DNA of 64,000 bases from Rhodoferax_B sp049316285 (GCF_049316285.1 NZ_JBMOXA010000021.1:21777-85776), one strand, 5' to 3'. Positions 25,348 through 34,197 are shown, counted from the stretch's first letter. Numbers and translations are program-made. The notes: generated from the letters alone by a model not told the origin.

Positions 25348-27642
25348 ATGCTTCCGGCTCAGATTTTTCGTTTGCGCTTTGCCCTGCTGGGCATCTGGAG
25401 TGTGTTGTCCTTTGGCGTGGTGTACTTTGCGCGTGACTTGAATGTCACCGTCGCCGGTTGGCCGCTGAACTACTGGTTTTGCGCCCAAGGCGTGGTGCTG
25501 TGCTACATCCTGATCATCGTCAGCTACGCCTGGCGTCGCCGTTTCGACGGTACAAATCCCAGCGGTTTGGCGCCCGGCGTCACGCTAGACCGCGCCGGCC
25601 GCCGCCGCTTGCACCGTAACTTTCTGCTCTATGTGGCGGGCTTGCTGATCTTTCTGCTGGCAATGGCGATCGCCGAGCAGCGCGGTCTTTCGCGCTACTG
25701 GATAGGCGGCACCTTTCTGTTTGCCACGCTGGCCATGTACGCCAGCATTGGTGTTTATTGCCGCACCTCGAACGAGGCGGAGTATTACGTCGCGGGCCGG
25801 CGCATTCCCGCCATCTACAACGGCATGGCCACGGCCGCCGACTGGATGAGCGCGGCTTCGTTCATCAGCCTGGCCGGCGGGCTTTATCTGCAGGGGTTTT
25901 CGGGCACACCCACGCAGGTGGGCGGCGTCGCCTACATCATGGGCTGGAGCGGTGGCTTCTGCCTGGTGGCCCTATTGATCGCGCCGCATCTCAGGCGTAT
26001 GAACCTCTACACCTTGCCCGATTTTTTTGGTGTGCGTTATGGCGGTCGCTGGCCGCGCTGGATTGCGGCGGCGGCCAGTGTGTTGTGCTCGTTCACCTAC
26101 GTGGTGGCGCAGATCTACGGGGTGGGGCTGATCGCTTCGCGGCTGACCGGTGTGCAGTTCGAAATCGGCATCCTGATGGGCTTGGGCGGGGTGCTGGTCT
26201 GCTCTTTTCTGGGTGGCATGCGGGCCGTCACCTGGACGCAGGTGGCGCAATACGTGATTCTGATCCTGGCTTTCATGATTCCCGTGTCATGGCTGGCCTA
26301 CAAACAACTGGGCAATCCGCTGGCCCCTGTGGTGTATGGGCAGCAACTGGCCAAAATTGCCGCGCTGGAAACCGAGCTGGCGAATGCACCGGCCGAGTTG
26401 TCGGTGCGGCGCGAGTTTGCCCGCCGAGCCGAGGTGTACCGGGCCATGCTGCAAGATGTTCCGGGTACCTTGGCGCGTGAGCGTGCGGCGGTGCAGGCCA
26501 AGCTGCGCCGCATGAAGTTGGAGCGTGTAGACCCGGCGCTGATTCTGGCGGCAAACCGCGAACTCGCTGCGCTTCCGCGAGATGTCGAAACCGCACAAGA
26601 GGTCTGGTCGCGTGCGCTGGCGGAAAACCTGGAGCGCGCCAAACCCATGGCCGGCATGTTGCCCCACGCGCAAGCGTTTGCCGGCGATCCGGAGGGCAGC
26701 GCCGAAGAGCAGGCGGTGTTCAGCAACTCGCGGCTGAACTTTCTGGCGCTGGTGTTCTGCTTGATGGTGGGCACGGCCAGCCTGCCGCACCTGCTCACAC
26801 GCTTTTACACCACACCTTCGGTGGCCGAGGCGCGTACCTCGGTGGCGTGGTCGCTGTTTTTTATAGCGCTGCTGTATCTGGCAGCGCCGGCTTTGGCGGT
26901 GCTGGTGAAATACGAAGTATTGAGCCAGCTGGTTGGGCAGAGTTTTGACGCATTGCCGAGCTGGATCGCGCAATGGTCGCGCGTCGACCCGAGTTTGCTG
27001 TCGGTCAGCGACGTGAACGGCGACCGTATCCTGCAATTCGCCGAACTCAGGCTGGAGGCTGACATCATCATGCTGGCCACGCCCGAACTGGGTGGCCTGC
27101 CTTATGTGGTGTCCGGGCTGGTGGCGGCGGGCGGGCTGGCGGCGGCGCTGTCGACCGCTGACGGATTGCTTTTGACCATGGGCAATGCCCTGGCCTACGA
27201 CTTGTACTTCAAAGGCAAAAAAGACCGTGTGGGTGCGATGGCGCGGGTGATGCTGTCGAAATTCGCGCTGATGTTGCTGGCCCTGGCGGCGGCCTATGTG
27301 GCGGCGCAAAAACCGGCGGACATCCTGATGCTGGTCACAGCCTCGTTTTCGCTGGCGACCGCGGCTTTTTTCCCGGCCATGGTGCTGGGCATCTTCTGGC
27401 CACGCGCCACACGTAGCGGCGCGGTGGCGGGCATGCTGGTGGGGCTGGGCATCACGGTGGGCTACATGCTCGCCAACGCGGCGGCAGTGCGTTCTTTCCT
27501 GGGTTTGACGGGCTCCGGCCTGTGGTTTGGCATCTACCCGGTCTCGGCTGGGGTCTTTGGCGCCCTGGCCGGAACCGTGGCCGTGGTGGCGGTCAGCCTG
27601 TTCACACCGCCCGAAACAGCGCCTCGAAGCGCCGCAATTTGA
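25348..27642 (+). CDS. Sodium/solute symporter (VC_2705-type) with N-terminal DUF4212-like segment
   Basis: 764 residues from the ATG at 25348. Residues about 5-75 (RFALLGIWSVLSFGVVYFAR, then GWPLNYWFCAQGVVLCYILI) look like DUF4212, normally a separate small membrane subunit encoded before such symporters. An SSS-family core follows (TAADWMSAASFISLAGGLYL, GLAAALSTADGLLL). A roughly 110-residue charged helical insert (about 340-450, rich in Arg/Glu/Ala) and an EF-hand-like loop DVNGDRILQFAEL interrupt the core. Relatives take up acetate, lactate or pyruvate with sodium. The start has no clear ribosome binding site. Its stop overlaps the -35 box of the rpsF promoter. Confidence 0.82.
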   Translation: MLPAQIFRLRFALLGIWSVLSFGVVYFARDLNVTVAGWPLNYWFCAQGVVLCYILIIVSYAWRRRFDGTNPSGLAPGVTLDRAGRRRLHRNFLLYVAGLLIFLLAMAIAEQRGLSRYWIGGTFLFATLAMYASIGVYCRTSNEAEYYVAGRRIPAIYNGMATAADWMSAASFISLAGGLYLQGFSGTPTQVGGVAYIMGWSGGFCLVALLIAPHLRRMNLYTLPDFFGVRYGGRWPRWIAAAASVLCSFTYVVAQIYGVGLIASRLTGVQFEIGILMGLGGVLVCSFLGGMRAVTWTQVAQYVILILAFMIPVSWLAYKQLGNPLAPVVYGQQLAKIAALETELANAPAELSVRREFARRAEVYRAMLQDVPGTLARERAAVQAKLRRMKLERVDPALILAANRELAALPRDVETAQEVWSRALAENLERAKPMAGMLPHAQAFAGDPEGSAEEQAVFSNSRLNFLALVFCLMVGTASLPHLLTRFYTTPSVAEARTSVAWSLFFIALLYLAAPALAVLVKYEVLSQLVGQSFDALPSWIAQWSRVDPSLLSVSDVNGDRILQFAELRLEADIIMLATPELGGLPYVVSGLVAAGGLAAALSTADGLLLTMGNALAYDLYFKGKKDRVGAMARVMLSKFALMLLALAAAYVAAQKPADILMLVTASFSLATAAFFPAMVLGIFWPRATRSGAVAGMLVGLGITVGYMLANAAAVRSFLGLTGSGLWFGIYPVSAGVFGALAGTVAVVAVSLFTPPETAPRSAAI

Positions 27643-27667
27643 ACATTCCCGGGTGCTGGGCTATAAT
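27639..27667 (+). promoter_or_regulatory. Strong sigma-70 promoter of the rpsF operon
   Basis: TTGAAC (27639-27644), a 17-bp spacer and a consensus TATAAT (27662-27667), placed 65 bp before the rpsF start. The -35 overlaps the stop codon of the symporter gene. Confidence 0.85.
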
Positions 27668-27731
27668 CATCGGCTTTGCCTTGCCACACTACTACGGACG
27701 CAGTGGGTGGCTACAACCTCAAGGAGTGCAT

Positions 27732-28100
27732 ATGCGTCATTACGAAATCATTTTGATGATCCACCCGGATCAAAGCGAACAGGTTCCAGCCATGCTGGAG
27801 CGCTACAAGGGCATGATCACGGCTGGCAACGGCAAGATCCACCGCGTAGAAGATTGGGGCCGCCGTCAACTGGTGTACCAAATCAACAAGCTGGCCAAGG
27901 CCCACTACCTGTGCGTCAACATCGAAGCCGACCAGGCCGTGATGGCTGAACTGGAACACGCGTTCAAGTTCAACGACGCCGTGCTGCGCCACCTGACCGT
28001 GCAAACGAAGAAGGCTGAAACCGGCCCATCGTCCATGATGAAGACGGTTGAGCGTGAAGAAGCCCGCAAGACCCAGCAGGCTGAATACGCTGCCCACTAA
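27732..28100 (+). CDS. rpsF: 30S ribosomal protein S6
   Basis: 122 residues. MRHYEIILMIHPDQSEQVPA at the start and VEDWGRRQLVYQINKLAKAH are S6 hallmarks; it binds S18 on the small subunit platform. AAGGAG lies six bases before the ATG. The C-terminal tail is extended and charged (REEARKTQQAEYAAH). It is the first gene of the rpsF-priB-rpsR-rplI operon behind a near-consensus promoter. Confidence 0.98.
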   Translation: MRHYEIILMIHPDQSEQVPAMLERYKGMITAGNGKIHRVEDWGRRQLVYQINKLAKAHYLCVNIEADQAVMAELEHAFKFNDAVLRHLTVQTKKAETGPSSMMKTVEREEARKTQQAEYAAH

Positions 28101-28128
28101 GTAATCGCGACGGTTTGACCGTTCTGGA

Positions 28129-28416
28129 GTGAACCACGTTGAATTGACCGCCTGTATCGCCGAGGCCAAGGCCCTTCGATACACCCCCGCCGGCATTCCC
28201 ATGCTGGATCTCGTGTTAGAGCATGAATCCATGTTGGAGCACGCAGGGCAGACCCGGCAGGTCAAGGCAGTGGTCAAGGCCAACGCGCTAGGCGCAATGG
28301 CCGAGAGACTTCAGCAGCAACCGTTGGGCAGTCGCTGGCGATTCGCCGGCTTTCTGGCCACACCGCGAATGGGCAAGAACGTCGTATTTCATATTCAAGA
28401 GTTTCAACAAGATTAG
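28129..28416 (+). CDS. priB: Primosomal replication protein N (PriB)
   Basis: 95 residues, an OB-fold single-strand DNA-binding protein for replication restart with PriA. VELTACIAEAKALRYTPAGI, then VLEHES, VKANALGAMAE and WRFAGFLATPRMGKNVVFHI match the Burkholderiales PriB pattern and the gene is in its standard place between rpsF and rpsR. The start is assigned to GTG at 28129 by homology; GGAG overlaps the start codon, so initiation may depend on coupling to rpsF translation. Confidence 0.93.
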   Translation: MNHVELTACIAEAKALRYTPAGIPMLDLVLEHESMLEHAGQTRQVKAVVKANALGAMAERLQQQPLGSRWRFAGFLATPRMGKNVVFHIQEFQQD

Positions 28417-28425
28417 GAGTCCATC

Positions 28426-28710
28426 ATGGCCGGACCAAAACGTTTCAATAACAAAGACAAGCGCCCAAAGCGCAACACCCAGTCGCTGCTGTTCAAGCGC
28501 AAGCGCTTTTGCCGCTTCACCGTGACCGGTGTTGAACAAATCGACTACAAAGACATCGACACACTGCGTGACTTCATCGCCGAAAACGGCAAGATCATCC
28601 CCGCACGCCTGACCGGCACGCGCGCGATCTTCCAGCGCCAACTCAACACCGCTATCAAGCGTGCGCGTTTCCTCGCCATGCTGCCATACAGCGACCAGCA
28701 CCGCGTCTAA
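28426..28710 (+). CDS. rpsR: 30S ribosomal protein S18
   Basis: 94 residues with the S18 core FCRFTVTGVEQIDYKDIDTL, then RLTGTRAIFQRQLNTAIKRA and a basic N-terminus (RFNNKDKRPKRN). AGGAG stands before the ATG. It binds next to S6 in the 30S platform. Standard member of the operon, 9 bp after priB. Confidence 0.98.
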   Translation: MAGPKRFNNKDKRPKRNTQSLLFKRKRFCRFTVTGVEQIDYKDIDTLRDFIAENGKIIPARLTGTRAIFQRQLNTAIKRARFLAMLPYSDQHRV

Positions 28711-28722
28711 GGAGCCACAACC

Positions 28723-29175
28723 ATGCAAATCATTCTGCTCGACAAGGTTGTGAACCTTGGCAACCTCGGCGAAATCGTCAAGGTCAAAGACGGCTACGCC
28801 CGTAACTTCCTGATCCCTAGCGGCCGTGCACGCCGTGCCACCGAAGCCGCCAAGGCTGAGTTCGAAGCCAAGCGCGCCGAACTCGAAAAGGCTGCTGCTG
28901 CAAAGCTGGCCGAAGCACAAGCCCAAGGCGAAAAGCTGGCCGGCACGACCGTCAAGCTGACGCAAAAGGCTGGTGTTGACGGCCGTCTGTTTGGCTCGGT
29001 CACCAATGGCGACGTTGCTGAAGAACTGAACAAGCTGGGCTACGCTGTGGCCAAGTCGCAAATTCGCCTGCCTAACGGCCCGGTGAAGATGGTTGGCGAC
29101 TCCACCATTGCCGTGGGTCTGCACACCGACGTCGTGGTTGAAATCAACCTGTCCGTCTACGGCGAAACCGCTTAA
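28723..29175 (+). CDS. rplI: 50S ribosomal protein L9
   Basis: 150 residues. MQIILLDKVVNLGNLGEIVK and the motif GYARNFLIPSGRA are diagnostic. A long central helix (about 42-75, Lys/Glu/Ala-rich) links the N-terminal rRNA-binding domain to the C-terminal domain. AAGGAGCC lies upstream of the ATG. It is the last gene before a hairpin terminator, although dnaB follows 196 bp later. Confidence 0.98.
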   Translation: MQIILLDKVVNLGNLGEIVKVKDGYARNFLIPSGRARRATEAAKAEFEAKRAELEKAAAAKLAEAQAQGEKLAGTTVKLTQKAGVDGRLFGSVTNGDVAEELNKLGYAVAKSQIRLPNGPVKMVGDSTIAVGLHTDVVVEINLSVYGETA

Positions 29176-29191
29176 TCAGCCGTTTCTCGTG

Positions 29192-29228
29192 AAAGCCGCC
29201 TGGGTGTCTAGCCCTGGCGGCTTTTTTC
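29192..29228 (+). terminator. Intrinsic terminator after rplI
   Basis: Stem AAGCCGCC (29193-29200) with GGCGGCTT (29216-29223), followed by TTTTT. It separates the ribosomal operon from the dnaB promoter region. Confidence 0.85.
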
Positions 29229-29244
29229 ATGGTGCGACGACATG

Positions 29245-29320
29245 TTATGCAAGGCTTATGCACAGCTTTCATGTCGCTTATGCACAGCTCCTGCGGTGGT
29301 TATCCCCAGGCTTATCCCTC
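29245..29320 (+). promoter_or_regulatory. Row of DnaA-box-like nonamers upstream of dnaB
   Basis: Two perfect TTATNCACA boxes, TTATGCACA at 29256-29264 and 29278-29286, are flanked by degenerate copies TTATGCAAG (29245), TTATCCCCA (29300) and TTATCCCTC (29312), all on the + strand. The starts are 11, 22, 22 and 12 bp apart, in step with the DNA helix. The row ends 52 bp before the dnaB start. DnaA control of dnaB expression, or a DnaA-titrating site, is inferred. Confidence 0.6.
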
Positions 29321-29371
29321 GACGCGACATCTGTGGCGGCGTAGCATCACGTTTTCCCCCTGGAACCTTCA

Positions 29372-30793
29372 ATGTCTGCCGTTTTCCCTGATTTGGACGA
29401 GCCCGGAGCCTACGGGCAAGATCCTGAAATCGCGCAACTGCGCATTCCCCCTCATTCGGTTGAAGCTGAGTCCAGCGTCGTGGGCGGTTTGCTGCTCGAC
29501 AACAACGCCTGGGACCGTGTGGGCGACCTGCTCAAGGATACGGACTTCTACCGTTTTGAGCACCGGCTGATTTTTGCGGCCATCCGCGAGTTGATCAACG
29601 CCAGCAAACCGGCTGACGTGATCACGGTGTTCGAGCGTTTGCAAAGCACGGGCAAGGCCGAAGAGGTTGGCGGACTGGCCTACCTGAATTCGTTGGCGCA
29701 GTATGTGCCCAGCGCCAGCAACATCCGCCGTTACGCCGAGATCGTGCGCGAGCGCGGCATCCTGCGCAAGCTGGTCACGGCCAGCGACGAGATCGCCACC
29801 AATGCGCTGAATACCGAAGGCCGGCCGGTGGAGAAGATCCTCGACGAGGCCCAGCAGAAGATCTTCAATATCGGCGAAGAAGGTGCACGCAACAAACAGG
29901 GTTTCCAGTCCATGGACACCCTAGTGGTGGACCTGCTCGACCGCGTGCAGGAGATGGCCGACAGCGCTGGCGACGTGACCGGTGTGGCCACGGGTTTCCA
30001 TGACCTGGACCGCATGACCTCTGGCCTGCAGCCGGGCGACATGATTGTGCTGGCCGCGCGTCCGTCCATGGGTAAGACGGCGTTTGCCGTGAACATCGCC
30101 GAACACGTGGCGCTGAACGAAGGCCTGCCGGTCGCCATCTTCTCGATGGAAATGGGCGCCGCTCAGCTGGCTGTGCGTATCGTCGGCTCGATTGGCCGCA
30201 TCGACCAGGGGCATTTGCGTACCGGCAAGTTGACCGACGAGGAATGGCCGCGCCTGAGCGACGCCATCGAGCGGCTGCGCACCATCTCGCTGCACATCGA
30301 CGAAACGCCCGGCCTGTCACCGAGCGAGCTGCGTGCCAACTCGCGGCGGCTGGCGCGCCAGTGTGGCAAGCTTGGCCTGATCGTGGTCGACTACCTGCAG
30401 CTGATGAGCGGCTCCAGCTCCAGCGGCGGTGGCGACAACCGTGCCACCGAGCTGGGCGAAATCTCGCGCGGCTTGAAGATGCTGGCCCGCGAACTGCAAT
30501 GCCCGGTGATCGCCTTGTCGCAGCTCAACCGCTCGGTGGAGCAGCGCCCCGACAAGCGTCCGATGATGAGTGACTTGCGTGAATCCGGCGCCATTGAGCA
30601 GGATGCGGACATCATCATGTTCATCTACCGCGACGAGTACTACACCAAGGACGCGTGTAAAGAGCCGGGCGTGGCCGAGGTCATCATCGCCAAGCACCGT
30701 AACGGGCCTGTGGGCACCGTCAAACTGGCGTTCTTGCGCAATATCACCAAGTTTGAGAGCCTGGCGCCTGGCTGGGACTCTGGCGGGGACTGA
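29372..30793 (+). CDS. dnaB: Replicative DNA helicase DnaB
   Basis: 473 residues, normal length. The N-terminal domain (IPPHSVEAESSVVGGLLLDN) binds primase. The RecA-type motor has Walker A RPSMGKTAFA (about 228-238), Walker B LGLIVVDYLQLM, and DnaB motifs SQLNRSVEQRPDKRP, SDLRESGAIEQDAD and KHRNGPVGTVKLAF. It unwinds DNA at the replication fork as a hexamer. It follows the L9 gene, the usual order, with a DnaA-box row in between. No intein is present. Confidence 0.98.
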   Translation: MSAVFPDLDEPGAYGQDPEIAQLRIPPHSVEAESSVVGGLLLDNNAWDRVGDLLKDTDFYRFEHRLIFAAIRELINASKPADVITVFERLQSTGKAEEVGGLAYLNSLAQYVPSASNIRRYAEIVRERGILRKLVTASDEIATNALNTEGRPVEKILDEAQQKIFNIGEEGARNKQGFQSMDTLVVDLLDRVQEMADSAGDVTGVATGFHDLDRMTSGLQPGDMIVLAARPSMGKTAFAVNIAEHVALNEGLPVAIFSMEMGAAQLAVRIVGSIGRIDQGHLRTGKLTDEEWPRLSDAIERLRTISLHIDETPGLSPSELRANSRRLARQCGKLGLIVVDYLQLMSGSSSSGGGDNRATELGEISRGLKMLARELQCPVIALSQLNRSVEQRPDKRPMMSDLRESGAIEQDADIIMFIYRDEYYTKDACKEPGVAEVIIAKHRNGPVGTVKLAFLRNITKFESLAPGWDSGGD

Positions 30794-30901
30794 GGCTCAC
30801 CCCCAGTCTTCGCGCACTGCGTGTCGCTGCGCCAACCCCCTTGCAGGGGGCGATGTCTGCGGCCTGGCGAAGCCAGTTCCGCGACATCCCATGGTTAAGG
30901 C
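30794..30901. repeat. Comamonadaceae-type dispersed intergenic repeat
   Basis: A GC-rich non-coding stretch directly after the dnaB stop with two small hairpins: CCCCC-TTGCA-GGGGG (30836-30850) and CTGGC-GAA-GCCAG (30864-30876). Text of the form CACTGCGTGTCGCTGCGCC, CCCCTTGCAGGGGGCGA and CCGCGACATCCCATGGTTAA recurs between genes in many Comamonadaceae (from memory). Only one full copy is visible in this window. Confidence 0.55.
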
Positions 30902-30943
30902 AGGAGCTCCGTTTTGTCTGCGTTTCTTACTGAAATAACGCTC

Positions 30944-31882
30944 ATGAATAAAAAAGAAATTGATAGCGCCTTGCGCAGGCTGGAAAAGCACTACGGCAGT
31001 TTTCTGCGTAAAACACCGTTGCTGAAGTTGCCGGGTGCAGCCTTGGGTGTTGCGTGTGCAGAGGTCTGGCTCAAGCTCGAGCACCTGCAGGTTGGCGGGA
31101 GCTTCAAGGCGCGTGGCATGTTGAACCGCTTGTTGGCCCAGCCGATTCCGGCCAGCGGTGTGATTGTGGCGTCCGGTGGCAACGCCGGCATTGCGACGGC
31201 GGCGGCGGCCAAGGCGCTGGGTGTGCGCTGCGAAGTGTTTTTGCCTGGTGTGTCGCCCGAAGCCAAACGTGCACGCCTGCGCGATCTCGGGGCCGAAGTG
31301 GTGGTGGTTGGCAACGCCTACGCTGAAGCGCTGGAGGCCTGCCTGGCGCGCCAGGCAGCCACCGGCGCGTTGTTGACACATGCCTACGACCAGCCCGAAG
31401 TGTTGGCCGGTGCCGGCAGCCTGGCGGCCGAGATTGAAGAGCAGGGCGGCTTGCCGGACAGCGTGCTGGTGAGCGTCGGCGGTGGTGGTTTGATCGGTGG
31501 CATTGCGGCCTGGTTTGAACAGCGCAGCCGCGTTGTGGCCTTGGAGCCGGTCAACGCGCCCACGCTGTTCCGCGCCCGCGAAGCCGGCGAACCGGTGGAC
31601 GTGGCGGTGTCGGGCATCGCGGCAGACTCGTTGGGTGCCAAGCGTATTGGCTCGCTGTCGTGGCCCGTCACACAGCAGTTTGTGCGTGATGCCTTGCTGC
31701 TGGAAGACGAAGCGATTCGCCGTGCCCAGCAGTGGCTGTGGAAGGAACTGAAGCTGGCCGTGGAGCCTGCGGCCGCACTCGGTCTGGCGGCATTGCAGAC
31801 CGGTGCCTACCAGCCCCAACCCGACGAACATGTGTGCCTGGTGATCTGCGGCGCCAACGTCGATCCCTCCAGCATCCTCTAA
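30944..31882 (+). CDS. PLP-dependent threonine/serine dehydratase-like enzyme
   Basis: 312 residues of the fold-type II PLP family. The Schiff-base Lys is in VGGSFKARGMLNRL, and the phosphate-binding glycine loops are ASGGNAGIAT and VSVGGGGLIGG. Threonine dehydratases and serine racemases share this core; the lack of a C-terminal ACT domain indicates the catabolic type. The ATG at 30944 is adopted; a TTG at 30914 with AGGAG eight bases upstream would add ten residues and is a real alternative. It is monocistronic between the dispersed repeat and serS. Confidence 0.85.
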   Translation: MNKKEIDSALRRLEKHYGSFLRKTPLLKLPGAALGVACAEVWLKLEHLQVGGSFKARGMLNRLLAQPIPASGVIVASGGNAGIATAAAAKALGVRCEVFLPGVSPEAKRARLRDLGAEVVVVGNAYAEALEACLARQAATGALLTHAYDQPEVLAGAGSLAAEIEEQGGLPDSVLVSVGGGGLIGGIAAWFEQRSRVVALEPVNAPTLFRAREAGEPVDVAVSGIAADSLGAKRIGSLSWPVTQQFVRDALLLEDEAIRRAQQWLWKELKLAVEPAAALGLAALQTGAYQPQPDEHVCLVICGANVDPSSIL

Positions 31883-31931
31883 ATCTCCAAGCTGGTGGGC
31901 GCCTGCTCGGGCGGCCACCTAAAATGCCGTC

Positions 31932-33254
31932 ATGCTAGACATCACCCTTCTTCGCAAAGACCTCGACTCCGTCATCCAACGACTGGAAACCCGCAAGCAA
32001 CCGCAGGCTTTCCTCAACGTGGACAGCTTCCGCGCGCTGGAGTCCGAGCGCAAAACCATTCAGACGCGCACTGAAGAACTGCAGGCGCGCCGCAACAGCC
32101 TTTCCAAGCAGATTGGCCAGCTCAAGGCCAAAGGTGAAAGCACCGACGCCATCATGGCCGAGGTCGGCGGACTCAAGACCGAGCTGGACACCTCGGCCGC
32201 ACGTCTGGACCAGATCCAAACCGAGTTGCTGGCCTTGCTGGTGGCCGTGCCCAACCTGCCGCACGAGAGTGTGCCCGTGGGCGCCGATGAATCCGGCAAC
32301 GTCGAAGTGCGCAAGTGGAACCCCAGCGAGCGTGCGCCCGGCAGCCAAACCTTCGCCGTCAAAGACCATGTTGACCTGGGCTCACCCCTGGGCCTGGACT
32401 TTGAAATGGGCGCCAAGTTGTCGGGCTCGCGCTTCACCGTGATGAAGGGCCCCATCGCCCGCATGCACCGCGCGCTGGCGCAGTTCATGTTGGACCTGCA
32501 GACCAATGAACATGGCTACACCGAGTGCTACGTGCCCTACGTCGTCAACGCCGATTCACTCAGCGGCACCGGCCAGTTGCCGAAGTTTGAAGGCGACCTG
32601 TTTGCCGCCAAAAAAGGCGGCCAGGACAGCGAGCCCGTGCCCGACAGCACCGCGCTCTACCTCATCCCTACCAGCGAAGTGCCGCTGACCAACTTCGTGC
32701 GCGACACCGTGGTGCCTGAGGCAGATTTGCCGATTCGCCTCACCGCACACACGCCATGCTTCCGCTCCGAAGCCGGCAGCGCCGGGCGCGATACGCGTGG
32801 CCTAATCCGCCAACACCAGTTCGACAAGGTGGAGATGGTGCAAATCGTCCATCCCGAGAAAAGCTATGAAGCCCTGGAGGCCATGACCGGCCACGCCGAA
32901 ACCGTGCTGCAAAAGCTCGGCTTGCCTTACCGCGTGTTGTCGCTGTGCACCGGCGACATGGGCTTTGGGGCGGCGAAAACCTACGACCTGGAAGTCTGGG
33001 TGCCCGCACAAAACACCTACCGCGAAATCAGCTCCATCTCCAACTGCGAAGCCTTCCAGGCGCGCCGCATGCAAGCCCGTTTCAAGAACGCGCAAGGCAA
33101 GAATGAGTTGCTGCACACCTTGAACGGTTCCGGCCTGGCGGTGGGCCGCACACTTGTGGCGGTGCTGGAAAACTATCAAAACGAAGACGGCTCGGTGACC
33201 GTGCCAGAAGCGTTGCGCCCCTATATGGGCGGCCTAGCGGTTTTGAAAGCCTAA
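31932..33254 (+). CDS. serS: Seryl-tRNA synthetase
   Basis: 440 residues. The N-terminal coiled-coil arm (about 30-110, Lys/Glu/Ala-rich) contacts the long variable arm of tRNA-Ser. The class II catalytic motifs are all present: motif 1 around RFTVMKGPIARMHRALAQF, motif 2 PCFRSEAGSAGRDTRG followed by IRQHQFDKVEM, motif 3 LNGSGLAVGRTLVAVLENY. The TSEVPLTN serine-site loop is also present. A tRNA-Ser gene follows 32 bp after its stop. Confidence 0.98.
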   Translation: MLDITLLRKDLDSVIQRLETRKQPQAFLNVDSFRALESERKTIQTRTEELQARRNSLSKQIGQLKAKGESTDAIMAEVGGLKTELDTSAARLDQIQTELLALLVAVPNLPHESVPVGADESGNVEVRKWNPSERAPGSQTFAVKDHVDLGSPLGLDFEMGAKLSGSRFTVMKGPIARMHRALAQFMLDLQTNEHGYTECYVPYVVNADSLSGTGQLPKFEGDLFAAKKGGQDSEPVPDSTALYLIPTSEVPLTNFVRDTVVPEADLPIRLTAHTPCFRSEAGSAGRDTRGLIRQHQFDKVEMVQIVHPEKSYEALEAMTGHAETVLQKLGLPYRVLSLCTGDMGFGAAKTYDLEVWVPAQNTYREISSISNCEAFQARRMQARFKNAQGKNELLHTLNGSGLAVGRTLVAVLENYQNEDGSVTVPEALRPYMGGLAVLKA

Positions 33255-33286
33255 TTTCCTGCTAGAATCGTAGGCTTCGACACCTA

Positions 33287-33374
<88 letters not shown>

Positions 33375-33382
33375 AGAACAGC

Positions 33383-33419
33383 AAGCCCTTGATTCCTTCT
33401 GGAATCAAGGGCTTTTGCT
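33383..33419 (+). terminator. Intrinsic terminator after tRNA-Ser
   Basis: A perfect 14-bp stem AAGCCCTTGATTCC / GGAATCAAGGGCTT with loop TTCT, followed by TTGCTTTT. It ends the tRNA transcript. Confidence 0.92.
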
Positions 33420-33439
33420 TTTACGCGACGATTCTTCTC

Positions 33440-33892
33440 ATGCCCTTTTTCGACCCTACCGTGCTGGTCTTGCTGGCCATCGCCGGCCTCAGCATCTTTG
33501 CCCGCAACTACACCGTGGCGGCTGCCATGCTGGTGTTGATCGTCATCCGCGTGACGCCACTCGCGGCGTATTTTCCATGGGTGCAAAAACACGGCCTCAA
33601 TCTCAGCATTGCGCTGCTCATGGTCGCGGTGATGGTGCCCATCGCCAATGGCCAGATCGCGCCCATGGACCTCCTGAAATCATTCACCCATTGGAAATCG
33701 GCCGCTGCCATTGCGGTCGGGGTCTTTGTGGCGTGGCTGGGCGGGCGGGGTGTTTCCTTGATGGGCGCGCAGCCCGGCGTGGTGGCCGGGCTGATGGTGG
33801 GCACGGTGCTTGGTGTGGCGTTCTTCCGCGGTGTACCGGTGGGGCCGCTGATTGCTGCGGGGCTGTTTTCGCTGCTGATAGGAAAGTCCTGA
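33440..33892 (+). CDS. DUF441 family membrane protein
   Basis: 150 residues with four or five membrane helices (VLVLLAIAGLSIFARNYTVA, AAAMLVLIVIRVTPLAAYF, GVVAGLMVGTVLGVAFFRGV). The Gly-rich segment GVPVGPLIAAGLFSLLIGK at the end is a DUF441 feature. The function is unknown; the family resembles YeaL-type inner-membrane proteins. The ATG at 33440 is chosen; the open frame extends upstream through the tRNA gene, which cannot be coding. Confidence 0.82.
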   Translation: MPFFDPTVLVLLAIAGLSIFARNYTVAAAMLVLIVIRVTPLAAYFPWVQKHGLNLSIALLMVAVMVPIANGQIAPMDLLKSFTHWKSAAAIAVGVFVAWLGGRGVSLMGAQPGVVAGLMVGTVLGVAFFRGVPVGPLIAAGLFSLLIGKS

Positions 33893-33924
33893 CAGCCAGC
33901 GCACCGCGCGCTTGCACCAGGGTT

Positions 33925-34197
33925 CTAAGCCCGCAGACTGGCGGCCGTCAGCCTCACCACCAGGGGGCGCACAAACAGTACACACACAAAAGCCACCGGC
34001 ATGGCCAGTGCATAGGCGGTGAGCACGCGCCAGAAATAGCCGTTGGCCACACCTGAGCCGGCGGCCACGATGACCGCACACATCAGAAAAGCCATGATGC
34101 CGGCCATGTAGAAGGCAAAGACAAGCGGCGCGAAGCGTTTCGGGATCTTCCAGAAAGCCGGACGTGCGGCGGCGGCGAGTGGGGATGGCTGAGACAT
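33925..34197 (-). CDS. DUF2798 family small membrane protein
   Basis: 90 residues from the ATG at 34197. Two membrane helices (FAPLVFAFYMAGIMAFLMCAVI and LTAYALAMPVAFVCVLFVRPLV) with a basic entry IPKRFAPLVF and a positive C-terminus match DUF2798, a two-helix family of unknown role. It is divergent from the LysR gene at 34333, with 135 bp between. Confidence 0.75.
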   Translation of the reverse strand: MSQPSPLAAAARPAFWKIPKRFAPLVFAFYMAGIMAFLMCAVIVAAGSGVANGYFWRVLTAYALAMPVAFVCVLFVRPLVVRLTAASLRA

